Part shown: piece by piece, positions 62,642 to 64,000 of the stretch
How positions within the stretch are numbered: the first letter of the stretch is position 1
Layout of the letters: every line of letters starts with the position of its first letter
Assembly (NCBI GenBank): GCA_947456245.1
Contig: CANGPS010000003.1
Coordinates: forward strand, 1-64,000
Direction of reading: 5' to 3'
DNA: 64,000 nt
Origin: Acidimicrobiaceae bacterium
GTDB taxonomy: Bacteria > Actinomycetota > Acidimicrobiia > Acidimicrobiales > RAAP-2
Notes under the pieces: model-generated
Seen by the model: the letters and a program-made list of their open reading frames with translations, nothing else
The model's database searches: none
Told to the model about the DNA's origin: nothing
Made by a program: the position numbers and the translations under genes

Positions 62642-63757
62642 ATGCCTCCCGAGAAGCCCCAATGGACCGAGCTGTACACCGAGGTCGTGACCGGTGGACT
62701 GTGCACCGGGTGCGCCGGTTGCATCATCGCCTGCCCGCACGACGTCCTCGACTACGACACGAGCGACGGTGCCTACAAGCCCTTCCACCTCGACATCGAC
62801 GGCTCGATCGACTCGTGCACCCACGGAGAGAAGGGCTGCACGATGTGCACCCGCGCCTGTCCGAGGTTCCGGATGTGGGAGACCGAGATCGATGAGAAGC
62901 GCTTCGGCCGGGAGCGCACCGACGACGAGGTCTTCGGCCAGAGCCTCGACATCGTGCTCGCCCGGGCCACCGACCCCGAGCTCGCCGCCGCGGGCCAGGA
63001 CGGCGGCTTCGTCTCGGCGCTGCTGACCTTCGCCCTCGAGAACGACCACATCGACGCCGCCCTGGTGTCCGGCCTCGAGGGAGGTGGCAGCTGGCGAGCC
63101 GTGCCGACCATGGTGCGCACCCGCGACGAGGTGCTCGCCACGGCGGGGTCTCGCTACACCTACTCGGCCAACACGCTCGCCTACCCGGATGCCATCGCCA
63201 CCGGGGCCGAGCGCATCGCCCTCGTCGGGATGGGCTGCCAGGCGTCAGCCCCCGGTGCCATGCAGGCCCGCAAGGCCGGCAAGATCGCCCGACGGCTCTC
63301 GCTCTCGATCGGCCTGCTCTGCTCGAAGACCTTCGACGACGCCATCTTCGAGGAGCTCTTCGAGGCCAAGTACGGCATCGCCCGCCACGAGATCGTCAAG
63401 ATGAACATCAAGGGCGTCTTCCAGCTCTGGCTGACCGAGGACCGCTACGTCGAGGTCCCGCTCAAGGAGTGCCACGCCTGGACCCGCGAGGGCTGCAAGT
63501 CCTGCCCAGACTTCGCCGCCGAGCACGCCGACATCTCGACCGGTGGCATCGGCAGCTTCAGCGACTGGACCCTGACGATTGTCCGGACCGAGGCCGGGCG
63601 TGAGCTGCTCGATGCCATGATCGCCGCTGGTGCGGTCGAGACGAGGCCCGGAGACGACGACCCCGCCGGCATCGCCCTGCTCCGTCGGCTCGCCGGGGTG
63701 AGCCGGAAGCGCTGGCCGGCCACGGCGGTCGAGGCACCCCGCCGTCTGCCGGCCTGA
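62642..63757 (+). CDS. Second FrhB-like F420-family iron-sulfur flavoprotein
   Basis: 371 aa. Two iron-sulfur motifs: C21-x2-C24-x2-C27-x3-C31 and C66-x2-C69-x3-C73, with C59 as the probable fourth ligand. The FrhB core has GQDGGFVSALLTFALE, LVGMGCQASAPGAM, SIGLLCSKTFDD, EGCKSCPDFAAEHADISTGGIGS and WTLTIVRTEAGREL. It parallels the protein at 5163 but is not next to a reductase gene, so its acceptor is unknown; it may serve a different enzyme or a ferredoxin. Leaderless start. F420 use inferred from family. Confidence 0.85.
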   Translation: MPPEKPQWTELYTEVVTGGLCTGCAGCIIACPHDVLDYDTSDGAYKPFHLDIDGSIDSCTHGEKGCTMCTRACPRFRMWETEIDEKRFGRERTDDEVFGQSLDIVLARATDPELAAAGQDGGFVSALLTFALENDHIDAALVSGLEGGGSWRAVPTMVRTRDEVLATAGSRYTYSANTLAYPDAIATGAERIALVGMGCQASAPGAMQARKAGKIARRLSLSIGLLCSKTFDDAIFEELFEAKYGIARHEIVKMNIKGVFQLWLTEDRYVEVPLKECHAWTREGCKSCPDFAAEHADISTGGIGSFSDWTLTIVRTEAGRELLDAMIAAGAVETRPGDDDPAGIALLRRLAGVSRKRWPATAVEAPRRLPA

Positions 63758-63786
63758 GGCCCGACCGGGCAGGCGGCACGCCTGTC

Positions 63787-63792
63787 TACGAT
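63787..63792 (+). promoter_or_regulatory. -10-like hexamer TACGAT upstream of phosphomutase-family gene
   Basis: TACGAT ends 7 nt before ATG 63800 and overlaps the alternative ATG at 63791, which argues for the later start. Confidence 0.45.
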
Positions 63793-63799
63793 GAACCCG

Positions 63800-64000
63800 A
63801 TGGCTGCCACCCACACGAAGAAGCCCCCCGCCCCGACCTTGGTGCTCCTTGTCCGTCACGGCAAGACGCCGTCGACGGGAACCGTCCTGCCGGGACGTGC
63901 CCCTGGCCTCCACCTCTCCGACGTCGGACGAGGCCAGGCCGAGGTGGCGGCCCAGCGGATCGCTGAGCTCGGCCGCCCACCGGTCGCCGTCTACGCCTCA
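63800..64000 (+). CDS. Histidine-phosphatase (phosphoglycerate-mutase-like) family protein, 3' truncated
   Basis: The first 67 residues are in view; the frame is open at the window end and is not in the ORF track. LVLLVRHGKTPSTGTVLPGRAPGLHLSDVGRGQAE has the RHG catalytic motif (phospho-His) of the family and looks like the actinobacterial MSMEG_4193-type subgroup. I prefer ATG 63800 because a TACGAT hexamer ends 7 nt before it, while ATG 63791 overlaps that hexamer. Substrate unknown. Confidence 0.8.
   Translation, partial: MAATHTKKPPAPTLVLLVRHGKTPSTGTVLPGRAPGLHLSDVGRGQAEVAAQRIAELGRPPVAVYAS

Overview
The window is about 64 kb of very GC-rich, gene-dense chromosomal DNA from an actinobacterium. 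Several things support this: the block lysA-hom-thrC-rho-rpmE-prfA-prmC-sua5-(rpiB-glyA)-wecA-atp, whose order is close to the mycobacterial one as I remember it; a DosS/DosR-type two-component pair; a mycofactocin locus; two FrhB-type (F420-family) flavoproteins; a MurA with Asp in place of the catalytic Cys; and many leaderless genes. A deep-branching class such as Acidimicrobiia is my best guess, but no rRNA or marker here settles it. No stretch over 300 bases lacks a gene. I see no insertion sequence, prophage, CRISPR array or rRNA operon, so this is core chromosome, not an island.

Layout. (1) 1-8962: sulfate assimilation. A minus-strand operon (precorrin-2 dehydrogenase, cobA, cysH, an ABC ATPase) diverges from a plus-strand operon (sulfite reductase, an FrhB-like iron-sulfur flavoprotein, an orphan 102-aa protein, cysD, cysN). 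The first four plus-strand genes are joined by ATGA overlaps. Siroheme made by the left operon would serve the sulfite reductase of the right one. (2) 8976-15458: membrane protein, PiT phosphate transporter with a small membrane partner, galT-like gene, meaB, murA, glpX. (3) 15565-36759, mostly minus strand: the complete ATP synthase operon (with separate b, b' and long delta subunits), wecA, glyA, rpiB, sua5, prmC, prfA, rpmE, rho, thrC, hom, lysA, with one plus-strand thiolase-like gene inside. (4) 36809-42765: large membrane protein, tRNA-Arg(CCG), lipoprotein, then a likely hypoxia module (PNPOx-like protein, heme-GAF kinase, DevR-type regulator) with a candidate DevR box, and a fatty-acid desaturase. 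(5) 42767-48464: mycofactocin locus mftA-B-C-E plus a mycofactocin-type SDR, divergent from mftF, with an NDMA-type alcohol dehydrogenase convergent behind mftF. The 36-aa precursor mftA is absent from the ORF track. (6) 48595-64000: two secreted beta-propeller proteins, argS, a conserved hypothetical, a zinc-ribbon protein, acnA, a PIG-L deacetylase, a DEAD-box helicase, bcp, DedA, an Fpg/Nei glycosylase, a second FrhB-like protein and a truncated phosphomutase-family gene.

Most striking points: the sulfite reductase appears wired to an F420-family electron donor made in the same coupled operon; a compact DosS/DosR system keeps the heme-ligand His and distal Tyr of DosS and sits beside a DevR-like box; the mft locus has a strong palindrome in its divergent promoter and no mftD in view; and about 17 genes share a TANNNT-type hexamer 6-8 nt before the start codon, which I read as leaderless promoters and used to choose several starts.
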